DNA from: Cryptomeria japonica
Taxonomy: Eukaryota > Streptophyta > Pinopsida > Cupressales > Cupressaceae
NCBI RefSeq assembly: GCF_030272615.1
Contig: NC_081414.1
Location: forward strand, 5,837,001-5,901,000
Direction of reading: 5' to 3'
Length of the DNA stretch: 64,000 bases
In this document: positions 11,331 through 22,230 of the stretch, piece by piece
How the letters are laid out: each line of letters begins with the position of its first letter
How positions within the stretch are numbered: position 1 is the first letter of the stretch
The notes under the pieces: generated by a model
What the model saw: the letters and a program-made list of their open reading frames with translations, nothing else
What the model was told of the DNA's origin: nothing
Databases searched by the model: none
Made by a program: the position numbers and the translations under genes

Positions 11331-12237
11331 CTTGGCACAAAGTGGGAGAATGAATAAAGCCTTGAGTTGTCATTGACTTGTCCCACTGCTACCAAGGCAT
11401 CATCATCAAGTTCCTTTACCACAACTGAATCTGGTGTAAACTCAACCTTTTTCCCATTCCCATAGTGAGTGATTTGGTAGATGGAGAGAAGGTTGGTAGA
11501 CAAGTTAGGAACATAGAGAACATTTTCAAATGTTCCATCATGCATGTCAACTGAACCTTTCCCTTCAACCTCTACTTGTGTGTCATCACCTATGTAAATG
11601 TGAGGTACCTTAGATGGCTCCAATGAAGAAAACTGCTCCTTTGTAGAACCCATGTGATATGAGGCACCTAAGTCAAGTATCCATTGCTGTGAAGAACCCG
11701 TTGTAGCCACAAATGCTTGCCCTTTTCCCTTAGACTGTGAGGAAGAGGAAGGAGATGAATCCTTCTTTGTGTAGGTGGATGGCAAGTTGATGTTGTTTTT
11801 CTTGAGAATATTGGTTAACTCATCAACTTGCTTTGCGTGGCATCGATGCTCATCATGACCATACTTTTTGCAATATGCACAAGTTGGTTTATCCTTCTTA
11901 GGTGGTGTCCCCTTCTTGGAAGAGGACGAAAAATCGCCTTGTGATGGAGAGGATGATTGTCCTTTTTCCTGGTGTGGCTTAGACTTGGATTGCTTCTTCT
12001 TCTTGTTGGAATCTTTGCCTTGACTTCCTTGATTCCCTTGATTAGCCACCAAAGCCTTGGACTTTGAAGACTTGAGAAACCTCATGTTCAACAACTTAGA
12101 TTGTTCCAATATCAACATTTCTATGAAAGCATCAAATGAAGGCATAACATAAGAACTCCCCACTGTCAAACGACGAGTTTGGAAGCTAGATACAAATGCT
12201 GCATATTATGGTGCAAGCTTATCCAACAAGTTGAATA
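11331..12237 (-). pseudogene. Gag C-terminus and protease of copia element D
   Basis: A Lys/Ser-rich stretch is followed by the nucleic-acid-binding zinc knuckle CAYCKKYGHDEHRC (CX2CX4HX4C, about 11830-11885). The aspartic protease region follows. Its active site normally reads D-S/T-G, but here it is DLGASYH (near 11660-11690), so the middle residue is Leu. This substitution probably inactivates processing. The stretch then runs open to the pre-integrase region. A TAA near 12193 and a one-base shift near 12243 separate it from the gag start. Confidence 0.85.
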
Positions 12238-12675
12238 TCAATTGAGCATCCTTTTGTCAATTCCACAATCCTTAAGCTTTGCTCTTAGCTCATTTGCTTT
12301 GGTGACATAATCTTGGATTGTATCAAAACTCTTTGGATCTAAGTTGGTGAGCTCATTGTCAATCTGATAGCCTCTGATTTTATCAACTTGTCCATACAAT
12401 TTCTGAAACATATCCCAAGCCTCCTTGATTGTTTTACACTTCTCAATGTGAAAAATGAGGTCATTTGATACATACTTGCGTAAGGTTCCAAGAGCCATGC
12501 AATTATTTGTGAGCCATTCTAATTGAGCAATTGGGTCAGCCTTAGGATCAGGTGGTGCTGTTATTGTTCCATCTATGTAGTGTGTGAGACCCTTTTCCAT
12601 TAGTTTACTCGATACTTTAATTTTCCATGATGCATAATTATGTGGAGTTAAAGGTGGAAATTTATTAGGACTCAT
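12238..12675 (-). pseudogene. Gag N-terminal part of copia element D
   Basis: This is the copia capsid-like gag. The start is chosen as the ATG at 12675 (MSPNKFPPLTPHNYASW), because the upstream residues of the open stretch have no copia counterpart. The W-K motif and the segment TIKEAWDMFQKLYG are characteristic of copia gag. The frame is open for about 146 codons and then shifts near 12243 into the frame of the protease. Confidence 0.85.
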
Positions 12676-14172
12676 TGCAACAAAAATGGAAAGAGCACAA
12701 AGAGAGGCACAATCACACAAGACACCCCCCCAAATTCACTCAATCAAAGAACCCCCCCCCCAAATGTGATGATTTTGGCACTTTATAAGTAGTGCGTATA
12801 CAATGGGCCACTTGCAAAAAATGGCAAAGTGGACTTCTGATTTACAATTTTACAACTACCTCAATAAGGCTAAAAGAGTCTCAAACTGATAATGCAAGAG
12901 ATCTAACTAAGATCCAAGCAATTTACAAGTACCTAATAGGCCAAATAAGACCAATATCTGAAAGTACAATTTCCATTTAAAATCTCTGAAATCTGATCAT
13001 AGATTCTGAAAGTAGACAAAAAAATAAGCACTTTCAAAAAAAATGACACCTAAAAAGGAGGTCGTATGAGCTCAAACGAGGCCTTTGAAGTTGCAGAATT
13101 GAGGATTGGACAGGTACAGTTGAGAGAATCCAAAAATTCCAAAAAACCTATGCACCAAAATCAGAAAATAACTACACCACTGCGAAGATCACAAAATTTT
13201 AGCCAATTTCAAAAAAAATTTCACCAAAAAAGGAGCAATAATGAGCAAGATATGGCCTTCCAAAGTTGGACTGCAAAACTGAAAAGCCCAATGGAGAGGG
13301 GTCAAAAAATTTCCAAAACGTGTTGATGTGGCACTGATGTCAGCAAGTCACTGTGTTAAATTTGATGGCTGTATGACTGTTGCAAAAACTTCGCCTCCCT
13401 GCTGACTGGGCATCCGTACTGTACGTACTGCTGACTGTGCAGGCCGTACAGATGACGTGGTAATCTGACAGTGCGTACGGAGGGCCTGCGTGGCGCAGGT
13501 GACGTGTCATACGGTAGTCGACCGTGGGCCAGTGGCTACCTGCCACGTGGTGAGTGCAAGTCCATCAGTTTTGAGGACTGTCGGTGGGAGGGAAGCGTCG
13601 CCGGAGAGATGGGCGACGGTAGGCGTCGGTGCCGGAGGGCCGTCGGCGGGAGTCTGTGGGTCGTCAAAGTTGGAGGCGCGACGGTGTGCGTAGCTACCAG
13701 CGGGAGATGCAGAGCAGCCAGCGGGAGGTGGGCGACCGACGGGAGGTGCACGGCGGCGGGAGGTACATGGCGGCGACGACAATGACTGGTATAGGCGCGG
13801 GCGGTGGCGGGGAGACCGGCGGCGCCTGCAACACCTGCGACACGCAGATACGGGGTACGGGGTGGTCTGCGAACCCCCAAACAAAAAAACCTTTTTTAAA
13901 AATTTTTTTTTTGATTTTTTTTGATTTTTTTCTTTTTTTGGAAATTTTTTAAAATTTTTTTTTGAAATCCGTACGATAATAGCCAAAATGGGGAAAAAAA
14001 ATTTCTCACCAAAATAGGTCGACTTTATAGTCAAAATTTATGGAAACGGCCTCCCGGATTCAACAGTGATGTCCAAATCACTGTATGATGCCCCCAAAAA
14101 ATGAAGATCCCCAAATCCGAAAATAGAAGCCTTCCATGATGTCTCCAAAAACCAATCAATGAAGCCCCAATA
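12676..14172 (-). other. Long 5' leader of copia element D
   Basis: About 1.5 kb lie between the primer-binding site and gag with no conserved protein. On the minus strand there are A/T-rich runs at 13880-13990, a GC-rich block at 13400-13860, and two long G tracts (complement of C runs at 12723-12729 and 12751-12760) just before gag. The open frames in the GC-rich block are Pro/Arg/Ala-rich on both strands and are compositional. The layout resembles the internal region of element F. Confidence 0.65.
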
Positions 14173-14184
14173 GCTCTGATACCA
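14173..14184 (-). other. Primer-binding site of element D
   Basis: On the minus strand the 12 nt read TGGTATCAGAGC, complementary to the 3' end of initiator tRNA-Met. The site directly abuts the 5' LTR at 14185. Confidence 0.9.
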
Positions 14185-14498
14185 TGTAGGATTTTGCCAA
14201 GATCAAGGGCACAATGAAAAGCATAAAAGAGATGATAGAATGACAAGAACAAACTGTATTCTCATCAATATACAAATGATCAACTGGATTAACCAATACA
14301 ATGAATATAGGCTTGCTTATATAGGCAAGGCCATATGGATGTATGAGCACACAAATGTGACATGTGGCTCAATGAGAAACAAGGGTAGGTAAGAAATACT
14401 AAGGGTAGGTAGGAGAAATAATATAATATTCCACAAGAGGTGGATGACCCATCGAATGTGGAGTGTAACAGCAAAATAAGACCACAAAAGGTGGAATT
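14185..14498 (-). repeat. 5' LTR of element D, truncated
   Basis: It matches the first 310 or so plus-strand bases of 7890-8336 and then breaks off at GTGGAATT. The missing 130 bp are the U3 start. Beyond 14498 the sequence is pol of element B. Confidence 0.9.
14316..14325 (-). promoter_or_regulatory. TATA box in 5' LTR of element D
   Basis: The minus strand reads CCTATATAAG, identical in core to the boxes in the other LTR of D and in the related solo LTR. It would place RNA start inside the LTR. Confidence 0.5.
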
Positions 14499-14716
14499 GC
14501 ACAAGGACTAATGCTTTTCCTAATCAGCCCTTGGTCTAAGAGTTCTTGTATTTGTCTTGCTACCTCTTCATTTTGTTTAGGGCTCATCTTATAGGCTGCC
14601 TTATTGGGTAAAGAGGCTCCAGGTATGAAATCAATCTGATGGCTAATGGCTCTAGGAGGTGGTAAAGCTGCAGGTGTACCATCACTGATTATTGCTTTGA
14701 AGTTATCAAGGATCTT
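14499..14716 (-). pseudogene. Reverse transcriptase N-terminal fragment of element B
   Basis: The readable segment MSPKQNEEVARQIQELLDQGL, then IRKSISPC, matches the start of the RT domain of element A at 22890-23000. It is cut off directly after SPC by the truncated LTR of D. The RT core containing the DD catalytic pair is absent from B. Confidence 0.85.
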
Positions 14717-15480
14717 CTACACCTCATATGGTATCTCAACTTTCTTTTCCATCTTTTCTTCCTTAGGTTTCACTATGAGTGCAAATCCTACTCCTTCACC
14801 TTCTTCTAGTGTTTTTATGAATTCTTTCTCATTAACTAATAAAATGTTAGGCACTTTGTTGCTGCTCTCTCCTTCTTCATTGAGGGATTGAATCTGATAG
14901 GTTACTCCATCTTTCTGAAATGAGTAGGAGTTTCTTTTCCCATCATGTTGTGCTTTTCTGTCAAACTGCCACGGTCTACCCAATAGTAGGTGGCAAGCAT
15001 CCATAGGAAGGATGTCACATAGGATCCTATCCGCATATCCACCTATGTGGAAATCTACCCAGGCTTGCTCATTTACTAACACATGTTGTCCCTTGTTTAA
15101 CCATGTTACTTTGTATGATTCCTTGTGTTGTATCCTAGGTAGTTTCAATTTACTGACTGCTTCCTTTGATATGATGTTATATGTGGATCCTGAATTTATG
15201 ATCACCTTACAAACCTTTCCCATGATTTTACACTTAATCTTGAATAATGCTCTTCTCTGTGAGATCTCTTTACTGGGTGGCTTCTTCATTAACACTCTCT
15301 TGATCATTAAACTCTCACCATCTTCTAAAGCTAGGTACAATGCTGAAGTTTTAGTATTACCTCCATCTTCCTGAACATAATTTACCCTCTTCTCACCACC
15401 ATAGGATGAACTAGGCTTCTCTGGGCATCTATAGGTAGGGTGGCCCAACTTTTGACAGTTATAACACTTCATGGTTGAGA
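14717..15480 (-). pseudogene. Zinc knuckle and protease of element B
   Basis: A 251-codon open stretch. It starts with MKCYNCQKLGHPTYRC, a CX2CX4HX4C zinc knuckle near 15430-15472. A retropepsin-like protease follows, whose active-site segment reads VIINSGSTYNIIS (near 15170-15205). The catalytic Asp expected before SG is Asn. The conserved LLLGRPWQFD block is present near 14960-14995. It ends just before the RT fragment. The intact length suggests recent decay, but the catalytic change argues against activity. Confidence 0.87.
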
Positions 15481-16444
15481 AGTAGGACCCTCTCCCTCAT
15501 CCATTAGATCTACCCCTACTCGGGTTGCTTGATCCCCTACCCCTATAGTTGGGTTTGCCTTGAGAATCCCCACTTTTCTCTATAAGTTTAGACTCTCCCT
15601 GGGATCGTTGATCTATGCTCCTTCCCTCAAAACTGCCTCTATGGCCTATACCATCTCTTCCCCTACCTCTTCCTCTATTATTTTGTTCTTTCTTTCTCCT
15701 ACTTTTCTCTTCCACCTTAAGTGCTAGTTGATAACACTTGTGTACTGTTTGTGGGCATAAGAAGCTCATCTCTTCTTGGATGTTCCACCTCAACCCATTC
15801 AAGTACCTTGCCACTTTTATGCTCTCATCCTCTACTACTCTGGATCTCATGCACAGTTTTTGAAACTCCTCAGTGTAACTACTGACATCTAAGTCTTTTT
15901 GTCTCAAATTTTGTCTTTTTCCTGTGAAGTTGTACTTCATAGTCTTTAGGAAGGTAGGTTTCTTTTATTTTGGCTACCATTTCTTTCCAGGTGGCTACTG
16001 GTTGCTTACCTTATTTCACCCTTTCCTCTTGGATAAACTTGAACCAAGTTAAGGCTGCCCCTCTCAACCTTGATTTTGCTACCTTAACCTTTTGTGCTTC
16101 AGTTATTCCATCACATTCAAAATCATTTTTAGACCTTCAATCCACTCTATAAGAGCATCTGGATCCATCTTTCCACTGAAAAGAGACACTCCCTCTAAGG
16201 TTTTACCACTCATAGCTCTCAAAGCTTTCAAGAATAGTTCTTGCTCAATGATAGGGTCAGGCATGGGGACCTCATCCTCTATTGCCATCATTTTAACCTG
16301 ATCTCCAACCTTATCATGGACTTCTTCAGTTTTTACTTCTACTTCATCTAGTTTCATTGCTAACTAGTCCAATCTCTCTTTGAGTGCTCTATTTTCTTCT
16401 TCTTGGTCTTTGACCTTCTTGGCTAACTCAACATTAGTCACCAT
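15481..16444 (-). pseudogene. Gag of element B
   Basis: This is the capsid precursor of a chromovirus. The start ATG at 16444 is placed by alignment with the gag start of A (MVTN then LAKKV in both). Recognisable segments are the acidic linker, SGKMDPDALIEWIEG (near 16140-16185), RQNLRQKDLDVSSYTEEFQK (near 15870-15920) and an Arg/Gly-rich basic tail (RGRGRGRD) before the zinc knuckle. Several stops and at least one shift occur between 15940 and 16103. Confidence 0.82.
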
Positions 16445-16482
16445 GTTTTCCTAATGATCCTTTTCTCCTGAATCTTTTGTTG

Positions 16483-16494
16483 GCTCTGATACCA
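16483..16494 (-). other. Primer-binding site of element B
   Basis: The minus strand reads TGGTATCAGAGC, matching the initiator tRNA-Met 3' end, three bases from the LTR at 16498. Confidence 0.9.
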
Positions 16495-16497
16495 CTA

Positions 16498-18652
16498 TGA
16501 TAGAGAGATTGCTAGGTAAGTGCTCAAAAGGCCAATTTTGGTCACAAGGTTACAATAGGAAATAATAGTCTTGTTTATATATGCTCATGTTTGCAAATAT
16601 CAAGTTTAGTTACAATAGTTAGACCTCTCTACAAGACTTCACCATCAACCTCCCTTTTTGGTGAAAGCTCACACCCTTGCTCAAACTTACTCCAATTCCT
16701 CACTTCACCCATCTACACATTTCTCAATCCCTGGTTCTCTTGACATTCAACTTATTGTTTTTAGTGTGCATTAGGCAATTCCAACATGGTCATGTAGAGG
16801 CAACAAGGTTTTACTCAAAATTTGACAACCAACTTAGTTAAGGCTCATAGCCCTTAGCTTACTCAACTCACTAACCAAAGGTCAAAATCTCCAAAAGAGA
16901 CTATACACTATCCAAGGTCCCAAATTTCACTTGTTTTATTGTTTTAGAATGATCTCACAAAGTTTCATGAGTCCCAAACTCCTCCTTGCAATCGGGTTCA
17001 TGCTTTTTGACAAAAACAGTCAAAAGGGCTACTAGCCTGTGGAGGCCTAATTGGCCTAGTTTTGCTCACCCTGCTCAACAATGGGATTATTGACCATGGG
17101 AGATGATTTGGATAGTGAGGAAAAAGTCTTAGCAAAGAGATTTTTGTGGTTTTAGGCTCAGAGAAGTGGTCTTACTGTCTAACCTCATTTTTAGGCATGA
17201 ATGTAGGGTTTTGGAGGGTTTTAGAGCATAACCAATGTGTTTGCATCCTTGTTCACCAATACAAGTGCCTAGATCTTCATAGAGCCTCTGTCATGTCTTC
17301 AACATGTGTCCCCTACCTCTATCACACAAACATTATGCCAAACACTTGACAAACAACAAAGAAAAGAAGTGAAAATGCCACTGTCACTGTCAAAACGCTG
17401 CCCTTTACCAGTCAACTGCTGCTACACCTTTGGAACTGCATAACAAGGAGTTTGAACTGGAAATAAACCTCAATGAGGTATGAAAAAAATTTAATGAATT
17501 TTCCTATTACATTTCCTTCACAGTTACAAGGCTCGGTTAATGCTCTTGAAGCATTCCTTGAGATATTTGACAATGCAAATCACAAAACAGTGAACTTGCT
17601 GCCAGTTACAAAAATTGATAAAACTTGCAAATTACAAACTTGCCAACTATTGAAGTTGAATCAAGCTAACTTGTAACACTTCTCAGACTCCTTTCTTGGC
17701 AACTTTAACACTTCAATGTATTTTGATTACAATAATTTGAGTTTTCAAGAAGGATATTAGTCAAGTTCCAAAACTTGTCTAATCTTCACTCAAATTTGTC
17801 CTCCAACCATAGTTATGACTCAAAAGGAAATATATGCACAATGTAAATGCATAAATTAACTTGACCCAATCCATTTTGGTGGGAGCCTAGGCCTGGATTA
17901 GTCAAGTTGTGGCATTTTCCAACCCCAAACCCTTGACAGGGCAGTGAGCACACAGTATGGGAGAAATTTTATTTTACCAACTTGCAAAAGAAAAACCAGT
18001 GAAATGATCACTTGAGGAGAATTGAATAATAAATAGGAACACTTCCTAGAAGATACATTATGGACAAAGCTCATGCTACAATACGGACTGTTACTCCAAG
18101 GAAGAAAAAAACAGTGAGAAAAACCAAAATTTCATGATTTCTATTGAATTCTCTTGTTAATACAATCACCAACCTTTCTCAAGGAAAAGGGAGGAATTTT
18201 TATAGTACTTCCAATTAGTTATCAAGCCTTGTATGGACATGAGGCTTCCACAACTACATTGTATTAGAAAAAATCCAAAAATGACAACTTTGACAACTTT
18301 TTCAAGCCCAAATGACAACATTTCTTGCTCCAAAAGACATTTTTGACAACCTAACCTCATCAACTTATCTAAACACCTAAGACATGCTTAAAACCACTTA
18401 GTAAACATGTTTCAATTCTTTGGAAATTATTTGGAGACCCTTTAGGCAATTTTGCACATTTTTGCCAAAATTGTCAACTCAAAGCTTGAAAGGCAAAACT
18501 TGACCTCTTGAGCCCAAAATGAGATCAAAATCACTAGACAAGACACATAACAACCTAAAAAAACATTATAAACCTAAGAAAAGACATTACAAACATGAAA
18601 TCATAAAATACTCAAAAAGGAGAGTTTTAGTCAACTAGGTGCTCCTGCACCA
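16498..18652 (-). repeat. 5' LTR of element B
   Basis: The 2155 bp match 3891-6046 end to end. It begins TGGTGCAGGAGCACC on the minus strand and ends CTCTCTATCA. Confidence 0.93.
18197..18206 (-). promoter_or_regulatory. TATA box in 5' LTR of element B
   Basis: The minus strand reads ACTATAAAAA, conserved at 5590-5598 in the other LTR. It lies about 450 bp into the LTR from its start. Confidence 0.45.
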
Positions 18653-20241
18653 AATACTTTGCTCTGTGTGAATTCACTTTCATAAATCCACCAACTCGCT
18701 AATCCACCAGATCTCACCAGCAACCTTGAAGGGTTTTCTCTACCATGGATTATACCTACAACTTCTACAAAGTTTTTTTCCTCCTCATGCTTGGATCTTC
18801 TCTTCCTTTGATCCTATCTTCCTCTGGTATTAGGCTAATAGCCTAGACTCCAGTCTACTTTGCAAGTGACTCTTCTTGGTCACTGATACCTAGATGGACT
18901 ATCATCAAGCTCGCCTAGGGCCAGTTTGCTAAAATGGCCAAAGCCATTCCCTGGTCTGCTACACATAGAACTCTACTATACATGGTTGGCTCTTCTTGAC
19001 AACCTCCAATGGTCGTGTGGATCCAACGATGGAGAATCAAGATAGAGCCATGTTATAAATACTTGTCACCAACAAAAAATAGGAAACAAAATGACAACTT
19101 ATTTATAGAGCCGAGCTTGGCACGACTTCAAAATTAGAACTCACAAAACACAGAAAAGTAACATCTACTCTATCACACTAGCATTTAAAGATTTAAGCCA
19201 TTGTTTACAGTTTTCAAACGAAAATTGAACTCTAAGAAAGAAACCAGAAAATGGTCTTCAAATTGTTATTCAGAAGATGTTCTTTGTTCCACCTATCAAA
19301 AAAAACCTCCTTACATAATGCCCATTGGGTCTTTTATAGCCTCTACAACATGTCATGAATGATCCCTAACCAACGAGATTGAACTCGACACAATCGATTT
19401 CTGACTATAACTGTCTTTTGATTTCCATCGGGTCATCGAGTTAGCACCGAAATACTTACACCCACGTCCGATGGCAATTTACAACTCACTTGCTTTTCTA
19501 TCGGGTCATCAGAGTAGCCTCAAAACACTTACTCAGATGTCTGATGACATTTTACACTTTGCGCACTTCCACATTGGTTTCCATCGGGTCATCGGAGTAG
19601 CATTAAAACACTCTTACCGATGGCCGATGGTGCGCTCCCAACATAATGCTTTCTTGTTGGGTTATCGGTGTAGCCCCAAACATGTTCTATCGATGGCCAA
19701 TGATATGCTCCAAACCTTCTGCCTTCACATCAGGTTATCAGTGTAGCTCCAAACATGTGATACCGATAGCTGATGGTGTGCTCCAAACCGCACGCTTTCC
19801 CATCGGGTTATCGGGCGACAAAAAAACTATTCTTGCCGATACTTGATGGCTCCACTTCGACTCGCTCCGCTTGCTGACTTCTCACTGGGTCCCACCATGG
19901 TTACCAAGTTATAGGAGATAAACCTCGTGCAACTTGCCATAGCGTTATAGCGACCGACGTTGAACATCCCAGACTTGCTCACCCGTTAGCTGGCAGTTTC
20001 ATCGGGTTATCGGGGTAGGTGGAAAACACTCCTGCCGATATTCGATGGTTCCACTTTGACTCGGTCCAACCGCTGGCGACTCCATCAGGGTAAGTCTTGC
20101 TGAAAAATAAAACTTTCACAAAGAAGACAAAAATGCACCCCAAGCTCCAAACATACAACCTAATGGACTAGAACCAGTCCTTATGCCAAAATTGCCAAAA
20201 TTGAAAAGGGTATTTGCTAACCCTCAGGTGCTCCTGCACCA
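18653..20241 (-). repeat. 3' LTR of element A, inner piece
   Basis: This matches 32691-34272, starting at the B insertion point (TACTTTGCTCTGTGTGAATT) and ending GGTGCTCCTGCACCA. A TATA box on the minus strand (GGCTATAAAAG) lies at 19331-19341. The hairpin array described at 19425-20090 is inside. Confidence 0.92.
19425..20090. repeat. About 73 bp array with CCATCGG...CCGATGG ends, LTR copy 1
   Basis: Successive units start with CCATCGGGTYATCGG and end with CCGATGGYCGATGG or variants. About six units are contiguous and one more lies near 19996-20050. Because unit ends are inverted copies of each other, each unit could fold into a stem. The array is in the U3 part of the LTR, upstream of the TATA box in element orientation. 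Confidence 0.75.
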
Positions 20242-20400
20242 TACTCCCCACATGAAAAAATCTAGTCACTCGTGGGTGCGGTAAGGCGACATCAATGCCC
20301 AGTCTTTTGAAATCGGATACTGAAACCCAAGTGGCTTCAGCTTCAAGTAAGTTGCACCACTTGATTAAGTGTTCCATATACACGCTATGCATTGTTTACT
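20168..20400 (-). pseudogene. Chromodomain of element A integrase
   Basis: The readable core is VYMEHLIKWCNLLEAEATW near 20325-20385, equivalent to the chromodomain of B. The frame runs on through the polypurine tract (minus strand GTGGGGAGTA at 20242-20251) and ends about 70 bp inside the LTR. A stop near 20394 separates it from upstream integrase. Several expected chromodomain residues differ from B. Confidence 0.8.
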
Positions 20401-21480
20401 TCTTCACCTTGGAATCTAAAATCTATTCCGCTTGTGGTTTAGAAATGAGTGGTATTGGAATATCACTGAGAGTAGTTTCCCCTTCTGGATTCGGTCCATC
20501 TAGCACTACTATGGGACCTTTAAACTGAACCAAGTCTTGTACATTAAACACAGGGGACAATGACAAATCTATGGGTAAATCTACCTTATAAGCATTGAAG
20601 CCATACTTAGCCAAAATTTTGCAAGGTCCTATTCTCCTCATTTGAATCTTACTAGGGACTCCCTTCTACAATCTTACCTTGTTTAGATGTACCATAACCA
20701 TGTCTCCCACTACAAATTGAATGTCTTTTCTCCTCTCATCTGCTTTAGCCTTAATCCTTTGCATGGTGTTGATCAAGGTTCTCTGCACTTGTTCATGCAC
20801 CTCTTTCATAGACTGAGTGAAATCCTTTGCATGTCCACTTCTTCCTTCTAGGCTTCCCAAATCTCAAAGTTAAAAAACACCATGTGGGTGGAGTCCATAA
20901 ACAATCTCAAAAGGACTCTTACCTGTATTTCTGTTGACACTGCCATTATATGCAAATTATACCTATGGTGGCACTTGATCCCACATCTGTCCATACTCTT
21001 TCATCAGACACCTTAGAAGATTGCCCAATACTCAGTTAATGACCTCAGTTTGATCATCTATCTGTGGATGGTACGTAGAACCAAAAGAAAGGTTAGTTCC
21101 CAGTCTTGTCCACAGAGTTTTTCAGAAGTGTCCCATAAACTTCACATCCCTGTCTAAAACTATACTAAGAGGCAACCCATGAATTCTTACCACCTCTTTG
21201 AAAAATAAATGTGCAATGTAACTAGCATCATGCGTAGTCTTGCATGGAACAAAATGACTCATTTTACTAAACCGGTCAACAATGACAAAAATACTATCTA
21301 GGCTAGTCTTGGTTTTTTGGCAAACCCACAATAAAATCCATGCTGATGCACTCCCACGGTCTTTTGGGAATTGGTAAAGGTTGGTATAGTCCGACATTTG
21401 AACTAGTACCCTTGGCTTTCTGACACACAATACACTGCTCAACATACTTCCTGATATCTTTATGCATTTTTCAGCCAATA
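20401..21480 (-). pseudogene. Integrase of element A
   Basis: The first catalytic Asp lies upstream of [20 protein letters not shown] (21240-21300). The second lies in [10 protein letters not shown] near 21145-21175. The third, Glu in QTEVINR style, is retained near 21040, but the following Arg codon is a stop. The C-terminal part (VVGDMVMVHLNKVRL, then MRRIGPCKILAKYGFNAYKV) is readable at 20580-20720. Frame shifts and stops occur near 20665, 20870 and 21120. Unlike B, all three catalytic residues can be seen, in separate frames. Confidence 0.87.
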
Positions 21481-21552
21481 ATAAAATCTTTGCACCAATT
21501 CAAGTGTTTTATTCAGACTGAAATGTCCACTAAGACTTCCATTATATTTTTC

Positions 21553-22230
21553 CTATATGAGATTTTCCCTCATAGATCCTCTTGGCACACATAAATGACA
21601 TCCCTTAAATAAAACACCGCTCTGCAATGTGTAATCTGCATACTGGCTATTGAAATGTTTATTAAACTCACTGCATACCTTGTATACCTCAGAAAAGTCT
21701 TCATCTTCTCTGTAAAGCTCCTTGAAACTCTCCACACCTATGCTCTGCAAGGTCACTTCTTGGACAGTGAGAAGTTTTCTACTCAAGGCATCTGCTACCT
21801 TGTTCAACTGTCCCTTTTTGTGCTTGATAGTGAAAGTGTATGCCTGCAGGTATTCTATCCATTTGATGTGTCTATTGCTCAAATTTTCTTGAGAATTGAT
21901 AAAACTCAAGGCTTGGTTATCTATAAACACTACAAATTCTTTGGGCAAAAGATAATGCCTCCACTTCCTAAGAGCTTGCACTAAGGCATAAAACTCTAAT
22001 TCATAGGATGAGTATCTCTTCTTGGCATCATTCAATTTATCACTATAGAATGCTACTGGTCTTCCCTCTTGGTTCAAAACAACTCCTACTGCTATATGAC
22101 TAGCATCACATTCTAAGGTAAACAACTTATCAAAACTTGGTAAAACTAGGATGGGTTGGGTAGCTATCCCCTTTTTGAGCAACTCAAATCCCTGGTTGGC
22201 TTCTTTAGTCCACCTAAACTTAGTTTTCAA
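21553..22230 (-). pseudogene. RNase H of element A
   Basis: A 225-codon open stretch. It starts KTKFRWTKEANQGFELLKKG, then has the catalytic-region block LECDASHIAVGVVLNQEGRP (about 22055-22115) and the AYTFTIKHKKGQLNKVADAL block (about 21790-21850), ending near the integrase zinc-binding region. It is the best preserved part of element A. A gap with shifts separates it from the RT core. Confidence 0.9.

Larger units (their letters stand above)
7890..14498 (-). mobile_element. Element D: Ty1/copia retrotransposon inside element B
   Basis: Minus-strand copia element. It has a complete 3' LTR (7890-8336), a truncated 5' LTR (14185-14498), a 12 nt PBS, a 1.5 kb leader, and gag-pol in copia order (gag, protease, integrase, RT, RNase H). 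From 12169 down to 8879 the whole polyprotein stays in one frame and is broken only by stops; a single shift separates gag near 12243. No target duplication is found: the sequence of B resumes at 14499 about 760 bp upstream, in B's own orientation, of where it leaves off at 7889. A deletion therefore removed the D/B junction together with about 130 bp of D's LTR. Confidence 0.92.
3891..18652 (-). mobile_element. Element B: Ty3/gypsy chromovirus inserted in the LTR of A
   Basis: Minus-strand LTR retrotransposon with near-equal LTRs (3891-6046, 2156 bp; 16498-18652, 2155 bp). The flanks are GATAG on the left and AATAC on the right. The uninterrupted LTR of A at 32690 reads GATAC at this point, so each copy of the duplication has one later change. 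Domain order matches A. The internal part is interrupted by copia element D (7890-14498), and about 0.76 kb of B's reverse transcriptase is missing at that place. B cannot be autonomous. Confidence 0.92.

Noticed and set aside
14173-14184. tRNA gene fragments at the TGGTATCAGAGC sites
   Set aside because: These are 12 nt primer-binding sites next to LTRs. No cloverleaf or A/B boxes are around any of them.
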